This document shows positions 43,446-53,308 of a DNA stretch of 64,000 bases, piece after piece. The stretch is from Gracilaria domingensis (taxonomy: Eukaryota; Rhodophyta; Florideophyceae; Gracilariales; Gracilariaceae), in assembly GCA_022539475.1 (NCBI GenBank), contig VCMS01000034.1, positions 186,001 through 250,000 of the forward strand. Direction: 5' to 3'. The translations under genes and the position numbers were made by a program. The notes below the pieces were generated by a model, which searched no databases, was not told where the DNA came from, and saw nothing but the letters and a program-made list of their open reading frames with translations. Each line of letters opens with the position of its first letter. Position 1 is the stretch's first letter.

Positions 43446-45704
43446 CTAAACAAGCGGTCCCTTCCGCTTTTTCTTCGGTGGTGAATCCAACTCTTTCTCC
43501 GCAACTGCACAACGAAGTTCACCATTGGGGTTTGGCTTAGTTTCATTGTCGATCATGACGGAGTCCTCATGTTTGAGAATCTCAGTCTTTCCTGTTGTTT
43601 CCAAATGCCCAACCACTGCGTGTTCTTCTTTACGAGTATGATCTCGGTTTTGCGGCTCCTCCTCACTATCTTCGATCTCAATAATCTCGGGATCATGACC
43701 ATGGGAAAGCTCTGTCTTGGCTTCACTCTCTTCAGTTCTCCGCACACGTACACCTGCAAGTGAGGCAGGAACCTCGTTCTTCTTCAACAAGGCTACTTCA
43801 ATTCGGTCCAAATTCAACATGACATCCTCATTACCAATAGTCACGTACGCGTTCACTGCGTAGCTTGAATGTCGATGAATTTCTTGCAATGCGCCATTCA
43901 ACACCAGCTCGTTGATGATTGCTACGCGTGTATTCACATTGATATCACCCACCGCAGCTTTCTCCCCACGTTTGGCCCTCTTCCGGGATCCTTTGGTAGA
44001 TTTACCCCAATCGTTGGCAAACTGAAGGATCGTGGTCTTTTTCCCAGGATAGAGAAGAACGAATTCATGGATCATCTCGTAGATATCCTTGGCAAGATCT
44101 GTGACATCAAAGGACTTCAGCCCGGGTGACATAATCCCTAGCCTTTCGTCGCACAGGTCGCAGCAACGATTACGCTGCATCTCAGAGCGTTGAGGCATCT
44201 TCTCACCGAAGGAGTTGAGGATCAACTCACGTCTACATAAACTGCCACTACCTAAGCCCCTTGAACAGGCATACTTGTACATCTCGTACATCTTCTGAAG
44301 GCGGGCTGAGCCTTTGTCGCCGACAAACGCACTCATTCTTGCAAAGTCCCTGGGTTTATGAAGTACTATACATTTTGCAGGACGGCCGTCACGCCCTGCC
44401 CGGCCGCTTTCTTGATAGTAGGCTTCGAGACTAGACGCCATGGTTGCGTGAATAATAAAGCGGACATGCGGATGATCGATTCCAAGGCCGAACGCTATCG
44501 TAGCCACCACAATGTCCAACTGGCCGTTGCTCCACTGATTGTGGACTTTGGTGCGCACAGATATGTCCAAGTCGGCATGGTAACAAGCGGCGTCAATTCC
44601 ATGTTCCTCAAGTCCAGCGGCATATTTCTCCGCATCTTTCCTCGAAAGCACGTAAATGATACCACATTGACGCTGGAACTCTGTTTTGATCCAATGCGCG
44701 ATGTCTGTGACTACTGCTGCGTCTGTGTCTTGCTTATGACGCACTTCGTAGAAGAGATTGGGCCTGTTGACGCCACTCCGAAATACGACAGCGTGTTGCA
44801 TTTCAAGAACGGAAGAAACGTCTTCCACCGTCCGTGAGTCGCATGTGGCTGAGAGCGCAATTATCGGGGTTGAGGGACATTGTCTTCTGAGTATGCCCAG
44901 CTTTCTGTACTCGGGTCGGAAATCATGCCCCCAAGAGGAGCAACAGTGCGCTTCGTCGATGCAGATTCTAGACAAATGTCCTTTCTCATGGAGCTTCTCC
45001 AGACGCGATAGAAGGCGCTTTGAACGAACGGCTTGTTCTGGCGTGACGAACAGGACCATGGCGCAGACGTCGTCTGGTGTCCATTGAACACCGTCCGCTT
45101 TGTTGACGCGAGGATGTTCAGAGGTCTTGTTAAACGCATGTGACGGCAAGAAGGAATCGTATATTGCTTTTTGTTTGTTTTTGCTCAACTCGGAATGCAA
45201 ACAATCCGCAACAATGCTTCGCTTCTTAAGAGCGGCTTTCTGATCCATGGAGAGCGAGATGAGGGGAGAGACGACAAGCGTAAGTCCGCCATCCACGACG
45301 GCCGCAAGCTGATAAATAAGACTCTTGCCTGCGCCCGTGGGCAGAATAGCAAACACGTCGCGCTTCATCAGGGTGCCGTTCAACGCCTCTCGCTGCAAGG
45401 GACGGAAAGAAGTAATGCAGAAAACGTTGGACATGGCGTGTCGGAGACGCGCGTCCCACGGGCACGACTGGAGCCAATCGAACGCGGCATCGGCACGATG
45501 GCGAAGCAGCTTGAGACGGTCGGCCAGCTGCCTCTCCGCGTGCGCAAGCTGATGCGACAGCTCGGTGAGGCGGCGGTGTGCATCGCTCACCTGCTGCCGC
45601 TGCTCCCGCACGCTCTGCGCGAGCTCGGCGGCGAGCTCATCGCGCTCGAGCAGCGAGTCATCGCGCACGGCGGCCGCGGCGTGCGGCCGACGACGGGCGG
45701 ACAT
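43446..45704 (-). CDS. RecQ-family DNA helicase, RECQ1-like
   Basis: 752 residues, intronless. An N-terminal coiled coil (about 30-70) precedes the helicase, as in RECQ1. Motifs in order: FRPLQREAL (motif 0), LPTGAGKS (Walker A, 121-128), VVSPLISLSMDQ, DEAHCCSSWGHDFRPEY (motif II and the aromatic loop region, 250 onward), ALSAT, VVATIAFGLGIDHPHVRF, and YYQESGRAGRDGR (motif VI). The RecQ zinc site includes RCCDLCDE, followed by a winged-helix-like RQC region with DLAKDIYEMIHEF. No HRDC domain is seen; the tail is acidic and then basic (PPKKKRK). It acts in DNA repair and fork processing. It diverges from the C2 gene across a GC-rich shared promoter region. Confidence 0.85.
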   Translation of the reverse strand: MSARRRPHAAAAVRDDSLLERDELAAELAQSVREQRQQVSDAHRRLTELSHQLAHAERQLADRLKLLRHRADAAFDWLQSCPWDARLRHAMSNVFCITSFRPLQREALNGTLMKRDVFAILPTGAGKSLIYQLAAVVDGGLTLVVSPLISLSMDQKAALKKRSIVADCLHSELSKNKQKAIYDSFLPSHAFNKTSEHPRVNKADGVQWTPDDVCAMVLFVTPEQAVRSKRLLSRLEKLHEKGHLSRICIDEAHCCSSWGHDFRPEYRKLGILRRQCPSTPIIALSATCDSRTVEDVSSVLEMQHAVVFRSGVNRPNLFYEVRHKQDTDAAVVTDIAHWIKTEFQRQCGIIYVLSRKDAEKYAAGLEEHGIDAACYHADLDISVRTKVHNQWSNGQLDIVVATIAFGLGIDHPHVRFIIHATMASSLEAYYQESGRAGRDGRPAKCIVLHKPRDFARMSAFVGDKGSARLQKMYEMYKYACSRGLGSGSLCRRELILNSFGEKMPQRSEMQRNRCCDLCDERLGIMSPGLKSFDVTDLAKDIYEMIHEFVLLYPGKKTTILQFANDWGKSTKGSRKRAKRGEKAAVGDINVNTRVAIINELVLNGALQEIHRHSSYAVNAYVTIGNEDVMLNLDRIEVALLKKNEVPASLAGVRVRRTEESEAKTELSHGHDPEIIEIEDSEEEPQNRDHTRKEEHAVVGHLETTGKTEILKHEDSVMIDNETKPNPNGELRCAVAEKELDSPPKKKRKGPLV

Positions 45705-46231
45705 GCTTCCGGGACGCCATATGACACTGCTGGACGGGGCGCGCGCGGTGGCCAGCGGATCAAGCGCGCGCGGCTGCGACGCGCGCGCGTCGCGCGAGCG
45801 CCGCGCGTCAGACGGCCGTCAGCGCGCCGTCAGGCGCTGTAAGCGTCTGGGAATGGGCACGCGCTGTGGCACTGGCACCGCCGCGGTGTGTGGCTCGCGC
45901 CGACAAATCCGTACGTGGCGGAGCCACGCGGATCTGCCACTTCGCTCCTCGCTAAGCGCGCGAGTCAACAGCGCGCGCCTTGGTGGAACTGCTGCGACCA
46001 AGCTCGCAGCGCATGTACCAAACGTACATAAGCGGGTCGTAGCCTACGGTTCGTAGCGTCGTGCGCCGCGCCGCCCCGCGCACGCTAAGCGTTGCTCTCG
46101 CCCCCGCGCCGCTCGCCGCACAACTGCCTCACACGCCTTCTCGCGCCCCCCCACCGCTTCCGTTTCCGCGCCGCGCACGTCGAGGCCCGCTTTTTGGCGC
46201 CGCGAGACCCGCGCCGTGCTGCTGCTCTCCC

Positions 46232-47233
46232 ATGGGGTTGGACGCGCAGTTTTCGCACGACTCGCTGCTGGACGAGCAGGAGCTCAGTTCGATTCGCCTG
46301 CAGTACCCGAAGAGCAGTCGGCTGCTGTTGGGCACGACGGCCAACCTGCAGCAGCCAGCGTTTCTCAAGGCGTTGGAAACGCGCTACCCGTTGGAGTTGA
46401 GCGTGGAATGCCGCCAGCTGCACGCGCCGTCGCGGCTGCTTCCGTTTCGGCAGCTTCGTCCGTTCGCGGTGTTCCTGTACAGCGAGGGGCCCAACGCGCC
46501 CTGGGAGCTTATTGGGCGCACGGAGACTGTGCTGTACGACGAGTATCCTCGCTTCGTGACCAAGCTCAAGGTGTGCTGCGCCACCGAACGGGACCGCCAA
46601 AAGGTACTGCGCGTGGAGCTGTTTGACAGGCGGAACCGCAGCGAGCACATCGAAGACCAGGCGTTCATCGGCGCTGCACAATGCACGCTGGAGGACATCA
46701 TCGCCGAGCCTTTGCTGAGAAAGGAGATGCAAATGTCGGAGTCGAGGGTGATGCGGCCGGGGCGCGTGATCGTCTGCGCCGACGCGATCCGCGCGAGCGA
46801 GCGATCGACGCGACTGGTGCTAAATCTGGATATGGCGTCTGGCACCAAGAAAAACCACCGCGTGTTCTACGTGCTGTCTAGACAGCTGCAATCTGGCGAT
46901 TATACGCCCGTGTACCGCTCAGAGGTTCTGGGACGCGAGCAGAAGCGATTCGAAGGTATGACACGCGACCTGACAGCCGTGACAGCCGGCGTGGACGATA
47001 AGCTATTACGGCTGGAGCTGTACCAGTTCAGCGCGCGTGGCGCGCACGTGCGGCTGGGCTTCGTGAAGACCAGCATCGAGAAGCTGAAGAGCACGGAGCG
47101 GCACCAGCGGCTGCTGTGGTGGCCGAGCGCGCTGGGCGACGGCGACAGCGTCATCGAGGTGGGGCGCATCGTGCTCATCGAGTCGGTGGTGAGTTCGGTG
47201 CTGCTGCAGTTCCGGCTGCGGGTGACGCAGTGA
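46232..47233 (+). CDS. Tandem C2-domain (copine-like) protein
   Basis: 333 residues from the ATG at 46232 (the frame extends upstream, but the added sequence is low-complexity GC-rich). Two C2 domains are visible. The first (about 30-170) has PFAVFLY, WELIGRTETVLYDEYPRFV, LRVELFDRR and FIGAAQCTLEDII. The second (about 185-330) has RLVLNLDM, FYVLSRQ, PVYRSEVL, LRLELYQF and ends in VLLQFRLRV. Spacing and 'GRTE....NP.F' wording are copine-like, but the vWA domain that follows in copines is absent. C2 domains bind membranes, often with calcium; few of the usual acidic calcium ligands are evident, so binding may be calcium-independent. Confidence 0.65.
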   Translation: MGLDAQFSHDSLLDEQELSSIRLQYPKSSRLLLGTTANLQQPAFLKALETRYPLELSVECRQLHAPSRLLPFRQLRPFAVFLYSEGPNAPWELIGRTETVLYDEYPRFVTKLKVCCATERDRQKVLRVELFDRRNRSEHIEDQAFIGAAQCTLEDIIAEPLLRKEMQMSESRVMRPGRVIVCADAIRASERSTRLVLNLDMASGTKKNHRVFYVLSRQLQSGDYTPVYRSEVLGREQKRFEGMTRDLTAVTAGVDDKLLRLELYQFSARGAHVRLGFVKTSIEKLKSTERHQRLLWWPSALGDGDSVIEVGRIVLIESVVSSVLLQFRLRVTQ

Positions 47234-48113
47234 TGAGTGGGCGCCAGCCACACGGCTGCGCGCCGTTTGTTGATGAGCGCTTTTTTTCTTATTTTCTGTC
47301 ATCGCTTCATGACTTGTGTGCCTTACAGCGCGCACCCTTTTTTTCGCTTGTTTTTTCGAATCTGCGTTTGTTGTGCTTACGTCAGAAGGCGTGCTTGACG
47401 AGCTGTCGCCACACCCCAGCGCCGCGCTGACGTAACGGCGCTTCTTGCGCGATGCCAGCCCGCGTGCTTGAATTGAGCGTTGTTGCTTACCGCTTCACGT
47501 CACTTACATTCGTACACCAGTACGTGTAGGCCTTGCTTGCTTTCGGGTGTCAACTGCTGCCACCGTTTGGCCAGAGCAAGACAAACTGCATGCGCAACTC
47601 CACGAGAGAAACTCCGTCCCCCGCCCTTCTTCCGCGCTCATTCCACACTCCGAGTTTGGTCGTGCGCTGATTTCGAGCCTCTTTTAAGATATCAGATTTC
47701 GGTATGAGTTCACCACAGATTCGTGCGTATTTCGGAGGCCACACGGGCCAGCTCCAGTGGAACAGCCACAGCCCGCCAGAGGCGACGCGTACCAGTCTCA
47801 CGATCATCCAAAACTGTAAGACAGGTGTCCTATGTGGACAGCTTGCGCAGATCGCCCATCTGGACACATGTGCTATGCTCATTACGGCGCCACGCTCCGA
47901 CAAGCTCCAACCTGACGTGCCCCCTCCACACCCTGAGCGCAGAGTTCCGCGCGCGCATTGCTGGCGCTTATCTCAACCCCACATCGTTCGTCGTATAAAA
48001 TGTGCGAAAGGCCACTCCGCCCCCATCGTCGTCCCCAACGCCGTCGAAGCCACCCTTCGGCCGCCTTTCTCCGTCGAAGCCACCCCTTCCCCGTCCTCAC
48101 TCACAACACCACC
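47234..48113. other. Intergenic, probable promoter region of CYSTM-like gene
   Basis: T-rich 3' flank of the C2 gene (47280-47360), then GC-moderate sequence with open frames on both strands that show no motifs. Confidence 0.35.
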
Positions 48114-48568
48114 ATGACCGTAAGTGCCGTCAACGCGACCTGGCCTCCCCCGCACTCCCGCGCCCACAGTTTCTCTATGAAAAGCTAACCGAACGATTTT
48201 TCTCCCTAACCGAAACACGCGCGAAGCAGGCTGATAACGTGCCGCCGCCACAGCCGCCCTACTCGCCTTACTCGCCGGATGCTTCCGCCCCACCGCCACC
48301 GCCCCCGCCCGCGCCTGGTGGCTATCCCGGCGCCCCGCAGGGTTACGCTCCGTATCCGCCTCAGCAGCAGCCCGTGTACCCCGACTATCCGCCAGGAACC
48401 TATCAGCCGGGCGTACAACCGCCACCGCCAGCGTACATGAATCAGACTTATCAGACGCCGCCGCCGCCTTCGGATCAGAATCAGAAGCCCGGTGGTGGTG
48501 GCGGCGGTGGACTTGGCTTGTTGGCGGCTTGCTTGAGTTGTTACATCTGCTGTGATATTCTTACCTAA
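48114..48568 (+). CDS. Proline-rich protein with CYSTM-like C-terminus, one intron
   Basis: The first exon is only ATG ACC (48114-48119). The intron 48120-48229 has donor GTAAGT and acceptor gaagcag and is 110 nt long. Exon two (48230-48568) continues in frame as ADNVPPPQPPYSPYSP, giving about 114 residues. The body is rich in Pro, Tyr and Gln (YPPQQQPVYPDYPPG). The C-terminus is a Gly run followed by LGLLAACLSCYICCDIL, a Cys-rich membrane segment like the CYSTM module of small tail-anchored stress-linked proteins. The match is by pattern only. The start in a two-codon exon is well supported by the splice consensus and by phase. Confidence 0.6.
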
Positions 48569-49560
48569 TCTTCTTTGCTTGCTGCTCAACGGGTTTCATT
48601 CCCTTTGACTGTTGTTATGTAACTGTTTGTTTGTTTGATTCTTTGTTGTTGTTGGCCTTGTTTCATGGCGATGTTTTCGTGTTTTATTTTGAATGTTGCG
48701 CTTCGTTCTCGACGTTGTAACTCTCTTGTTTTTGTCTTTTGTCCTCTGTACGAGTGAAGCGTAACGCTCGTATAAAGACTTAAATAACTCACTCCTTTAA
48801 CCAGTCTCGCTAATCATGTGCATCAAACACCTATCAAACCTGCTTCACAACTTATTACGCTTGACCGTTTGCTCAACCCGTTTCGGACTAAACATATTTG
48901 CACCGACTCTAACCCATCTCAATGTTTTCATACGCTTCGTTTTAGGCATTTCTTTTGCCATTTGTCGCATATCGCCTCACGATATTCGTGGGGCCCTCAA
49001 GACGAAAACACATCATCAGCTTCCTCCTGTTCTGCTTCGAACATTTGGGATATGCTGTAATCTCTTTAACCTAGTTCACACTCTCAACGTGCTTCATCTC
49101 CCTACGAACTCATATCATTTGGGCCAAATCTCAACCGTTGTCGAATCTACTACAAATCTGTTTTTGACTCATTACTTGCCCGTCTCTCGCATCGTATCGT
49201 CCCGAAACGGACAATCTGAACACCCTGGGAAACGAATCTCTACCACAGCGCTGTAAGATGAACGTATGCAGTGTCGCTGCCGTTTCGTCATTGTACATGG
49301 CCTTCTATACATCTCCATTTCCTCCTAAGTGTTCCATGTTCAATCCGCAGCCATTCTTCTCTCCCATTCAGACAAAAGGGTGAACCATTTTTGTGTACCA
49401 GTATCTACAAGATTCTTGTGCTGATACGACAAGAGAATCCTAGTGATATGGACTTTCGCACGGGTCGTAAGAGTCATACCTATGACAGCCGCATACAAGT
49501 GTTTTGCCGAATGCAGATGTCTGGCCATTGTTGACCGCATGAGTCACGCCCTTGTGGACA
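48569..49560. other. Intergenic, no supported gene
   Basis: T-rich 3' flank of the CYSTM-like gene, then a 146-codon plus frame (48816-49256) without motifs that I do not call. Confidence 0.35.
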
Positions 49561-50775
49561 TCACGATGCTTGTTCCCTTTTGTCATCAATGGCCTTCACT
49601 GGAATGGTTGCAGTCATGCAATGAAAACCTCCTCCACCGAGCACAATCTCTCTCGCATTCACCATGACAATACTCTGGCCCGTTTCTGCAAACGCCATTT
49701 CCAATTCTGCTCGCGCCCTATTATCAGCCTGTACGTCACCAAAGGCAGGTGCGAAAACAGCTTCGTCAGTAATCACCACGTTTACATAACTCGCACAGAG
49801 TCGCTCTCCTTCGCAGCGTGCCTTCGCAATCGAAGGCGAAACATTCTGCACGCCGTTTGCCTCTATTCTGGACCTCGTTAGCGTCGGTGGCGCAGTCACT
49901 TTGTGAATTACAAGCGCATTGCCCGCTGCATCTGTGCTATTCTCAAGTACTTGGAGCGCAAGTTTGCTTCGTCGATACTGGTCGGGGAATATGGTTTGGT
50001 CGGCCCAAAGCAGTAGTACGTGTCCCGGCCTGATGAAGATGGCCATGTTGTCTACATGGCCATCCGTGTCGGTGTCATACGCGGCTCCAAATGGCAACCA
50101 GATAACTTTTTGAGCTCCAAGTTTTATGCGTAGTGTACGCTCAATGTCCTGCTTCGTTAACTGTGGATTTCGGTTCGCGTTTAGAAGACATTCTCTGGTG
50201 ACCAAGAGGGTTCCTTGGCCATCTGAAGAAATCGATCCCCCTTCCAGTACCATGTTGACATGACGTGCTTCAATGTCAAACCGATGACATAAAAGGGCCG
50301 CGACTTCACTGTCCTTGCTGCAATCTTTGTAGCACCCGCCGTTCGCACCGCCCCAGGCATTAAACCTGAAGCAAACTCCTGTCGCATCTAATCTCGAGTC
50401 CGATAAATTTCTGTCAACCACCAGGAAGGGGCCGGTGTCTCGTATCCAACAATCGTTCATGGGGATGTATTCTACGGAAAAACGGCCACTTTGAAGGCAC
50501 ATTACAGGCCATTTCTTGCTATATAGGTCACGGATGTCTTTGTGATGATTCCCTTCTCCAACAATGATAGAAACGTGAATATCGCACGTGTTTGATAAAA
50601 CAGCCTGTATGAAATGTACTATGGCATCGCGGGCCGGAGCGCCGTTCAGTCGCCATGTATCTTGTCTCTGGGGCCACCCGACCAGAATGTGGCGTGGTTG
50701 AGCCCAGTCTGATATCAAACGCCCCTGACGCAACATCTTCAGAAGGGTGCTGTCAGGGGCTTTTGGCGTGTGCAA
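49561..50775 (-). CDS. aguA: Agmatine deiminase / porphyromonas-type peptidylarginine deiminase
   Basis: 404 residues, intronless. Agmatine deiminase hydrolyses agmatine to N-carbamoylputrescine and ammonia in polyamine synthesis from arginine. Family motifs are all present: SDWAQPRHILVGWP at the start, NDCWIRDTGPF (about 107-117), FNAWGG, VLEGGSISSDGQGTLLVT (175-193), DTDGHVDNMA with catalytic His240, and GGGGFHCMT near the C-terminus with nucleophile Cys386. Length is slightly above the usual 340-370 because of a longer C-terminal part. No targeting peptide is evident. Among PAD-fold enzymes, this motif set fits agmatine deiminase best; substrate specificity is inferred. Confidence 0.85.
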   Translation of the reverse strand: MHTPKAPDSTLLKMLRQGRLISDWAQPRHILVGWPQRQDTWRLNGAPARDAIVHFIQAVLSNTCDIHVSIIVGEGNHHKDIRDLYSKKWPVMCLQSGRFSVEYIPMNDCWIRDTGPFLVVDRNLSDSRLDATGVCFRFNAWGGANGGCYKDCSKDSEVAALLCHRFDIEARHVNMVLEGGSISSDGQGTLLVTRECLLNANRNPQLTKQDIERTLRIKLGAQKVIWLPFGAAYDTDTDGHVDNMAIFIRPGHVLLLWADQTIFPDQYRRSKLALQVLENSTDAAGNALVIHKVTAPPTLTRSRIEANGVQNVSPSIAKARCEGERLCASYVNVVITDEAVFAPAFGDVQADNRARAELEMAFAETGQSIVMVNAREIVLGGGGFHCMTATIPVKAIDDKREQAS

Positions 50776-51497
50776 TGTCTAAGCCAGATGACCTGGCGGA
50801 TATGAACTTGCCTTCCGTGGTTACCCAAATGCAACACGGTTGCATATTCGCTCCTGGCTTGAAGTCCAGGCGCGCATCCATGGACCAAGATATGTATCGT
50901 GAGTTTTTGTCGATAGGTGACACGGTGGCCTTGATGGTCTTTGCACGATGGATGACTGGTGCTCTTTCTTTGTGTCATCAGCCCTGGAGAATTGGACCAC
51001 GCTTGTCGGCCGTATTCCGTCACAACGTGAAACGAATGGTTCCTCAGGCATTTCTGAGAAAATAGTGAAATATTTGAACCTTTTACTGCAAGTTGGCCCC
51101 ACTTTATTCCAAATCAAAGCTCATCGCGAAAACTTGAATATGATATTCTCTTGACGCCCTTTCTATCTGTATACATCCTGGCCAGCCGCCGTGCTATATA
51201 CATGATCGCTCTCGAGCTATATGAAGAACACTGACGTTCTCTCCCTATTCTCGATTTTGTACTTTTTCGCACCGTGGGGTGCAATCGAGGTCTGAACTTT
51301 AAGAGCAGGCTGAACTAACGGTTTGAGGGCCCATCTCGCATTGGTAATCAGACCTGGGCCGTCGTTGCAGCTCGCAAGGTGTCATCGAAAAGGGGAGTTT
51401 AAAAACGATACCAGGGTTCGGCTCGAGACGAGTTGGCTGGTATGCTCGGGTAGGACGTGCGTTACCCTTGTGTGTTTTGGTCGTCTCATGAGTTAAC
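50776..51497. other. Divergent promoter region
   Basis: Separates the divergent agmatine deiminase and helicase genes. A 136-codon plus frame overlapping the 5' end of the deiminase is a shadow frame; no independent gene is seen. Confidence 0.35.
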
Positions 51498-53279
51498 ATG
51501 AAGAGGGCGCGACCGGCGCCATCCATGTTCGGGAATGATTCAGATTCCGACCATGCCACTCGAAGACCATTGTCTCGTTTCAGACCTTTGGCGGTCGTCG
51601 CTGACCATGCCAAAGAACCCTGCGAAGATTCTAGGAACGAAGATGTGGCAGGCAAATTTCAAGATGAAGATACTCTCGACGCGTTCATGAGCAGTTTGCA
51701 GAAAGTCGAAGCGTCCCACGCAAAACCAAAGAAAGACGACACTCAAATTGCAAAAGGTGACAGCGATAGCGATGATGCCGTCGAGTGCCGCGCTCTCAAG
51801 CTGCATGGAAATCCCCGTGAGCCAGGGAAAGAATACGCCAACGAAAACGGGGAAGATCATGCTCGGGACCTGAAGCTCCAGCCTGTAGACTACAAAAGTA
51901 TCCAGCTCTCGAAAGTGATGTGGTCCATGTACAAACCTCTGCCACGTCTGCATCTTTCGCACGAACAACTGAAGGAACGACTGCGGCACTTGGGCGCAAT
52001 CCTGTACAATGGAACATTTTTCCCGTTGACGTCGTTTGACGATCTTGCGCTCGAGCTGCCCAAAAACGTGCTCTCAGCGCTGCTCAACGCGTTTACTTCA
52101 CCAACACCCATTCAGATGTTGGCCATTCCTGCCGCACTCGCTGGACGGGACATTACTGGCGTGGCGAAGACAGGGAGCGGGAAGACGGTGGCGTATGGCA
52201 TTCCGCTGTTGTCGCACGTGGCTCGTCAAGCAGGCGGCTCCTCACGCGGCGCCGGTCCCGTTGCGCTGGTGTTGTCACCGACGAGAGAACTGGCGACGCA
52301 GATCACAGGCGTGCTTCGGCGCTTTGATGCTCGTGCTGGTGTGCTGTGCGTGGTGGGCGGCCACGCCAAGTATGAACAGTTCAAACGCATCCGCGACTCG
52401 GGCGCAGAGGTGATTGTTGCGACGCCGGGCCGGCTGATTGACATGCTCAAGATGCGTGCGTGTGGGATGAAGAGGTGTTCGTTTGTTGTGGTGGATGAGG
52501 CGGACCGAATGTTTGACTTGGGCTTCACCGATCAGGTGCGTGCTGTACTGTCGCAGATACGGCCAGATGCGCAGCGTTTGCTGTTTTCGGCCACGTTCCC
52601 AAAGGTGGTGAGAGGGTTTGCGGAGGAGATTCTCAACAATGCGGTGCGGGTGGTGGTCAAGGGCTCGGGCGGCGATTCGATGGTGAACGAGAATGTGACG
52701 GAGAAGTATCGCTCTTTCAGCAATGAGCGGGAGAGAATGGTGTGGTTGGTGAATGCGGTGGCAAAGATGCGCGAAGAGGGGCTGGTGATGGTGTTTTGCG
52801 GCACTCGAGGCGATGCGGCGGCGGTTGCCAACGGGATACGAATCAAGGGCATCGCGACCGCGTGCATTCACGGCGAGACGGAGGCGGCGGACCGCGAGGA
52901 CTTGCTGAAAATGTTTCGCGACGGCGAACTGCCGCTGCTGGTGACGACTGACCTGTCGGCGCGTGGACTGGACATTGAGGACGTGCGAAACGTTGTGAAC
53001 TACGGAAGCGCCAAGAGCTGGGATTGGCATGTGCACCGCGTGGGACGAACGGGGCGCGCGGGAAGAACGGGCACTTGTTGGACTCTGATTGTGAAGGGCA
53101 GCAAGACGGACAGCGAGTTTGTGTGCGACGCGCTGAAAGCGTATCGTCGGCGCGGTGGGGAGCTGCCTGATGGACTCGACGATATTGTTGCATCTGGGTG
53201 GGAAATGAGTGAGCGCTCGCGCGGACGCGCGAGGAGGAGAAGAGGACGGGTAGCAGGGGTAGAAAAACAAGACAAGTAA
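51498..53279 (+). CDS. DEAD-box RNA helicase, PRP5/DDX46-DDX42 clade
   Basis: 593 residues, intronless. The N-terminal region has EDTLDAFMSSLQ, a short element typical of PRP5/DDX46 and DDX42. Helicase motifs: Q motif SPTPIQ (201-206), VAKTGSGKT (222-230; Ala-Lys-Thr rather than the common Ala-Gln-Thr also fits this clade), PTRELA, VVDEADRMFDLGF (331 onward), SATFPK, RGLDIEDVRNVVNYG and HRVGRTGRAGRTG. The C-terminus is a short Arg/Gly-rich basic tail. The clade works in U2 snRNP handling and branch-site selection, so a splicing role is likely but inferred. Its stop lies 29 bp from the stop of the convergent glycosyltransferase. Confidence 0.8.
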   Translation: MKRARPAPSMFGNDSDSDHATRRPLSRFRPLAVVADHAKEPCEDSRNEDVAGKFQDEDTLDAFMSSLQKVEASHAKPKKDDTQIAKGDSDSDDAVECRALKLHGNPREPGKEYANENGEDHARDLKLQPVDYKSIQLSKVMWSMYKPLPRLHLSHEQLKERLRHLGAILYNGTFFPLTSFDDLALELPKNVLSALLNAFTSPTPIQMLAIPAALAGRDITGVAKTGSGKTVAYGIPLLSHVARQAGGSSRGAGPVALVLSPTRELATQITGVLRRFDARAGVLCVVGGHAKYEQFKRIRDSGAEVIVATPGRLIDMLKMRACGMKRCSFVVVDEADRMFDLGFTDQVRAVLSQIRPDAQRLLFSATFPKVVRGFAEEILNNAVRVVVKGSGGDSMVNENVTEKYRSFSNERERMVWLVNAVAKMREEGLVMVFCGTRGDAAAVANGIRIKGIATACIHGETEAADREDLLKMFRDGELPLLVTTDLSARGLDIEDVRNVVNYGSAKSWDWHVHRVGRTGRAGRTGTCWTLIVKGSKTDSEFVCDALKAYRRRGGELPDGLDDIVASGWEMSERSRGRARRRRGRVAGVEKQDK

Positions 53280-53308
53280 AAGTTTTTTTTGTTTTTGTTT
53301 TTGTTGGG

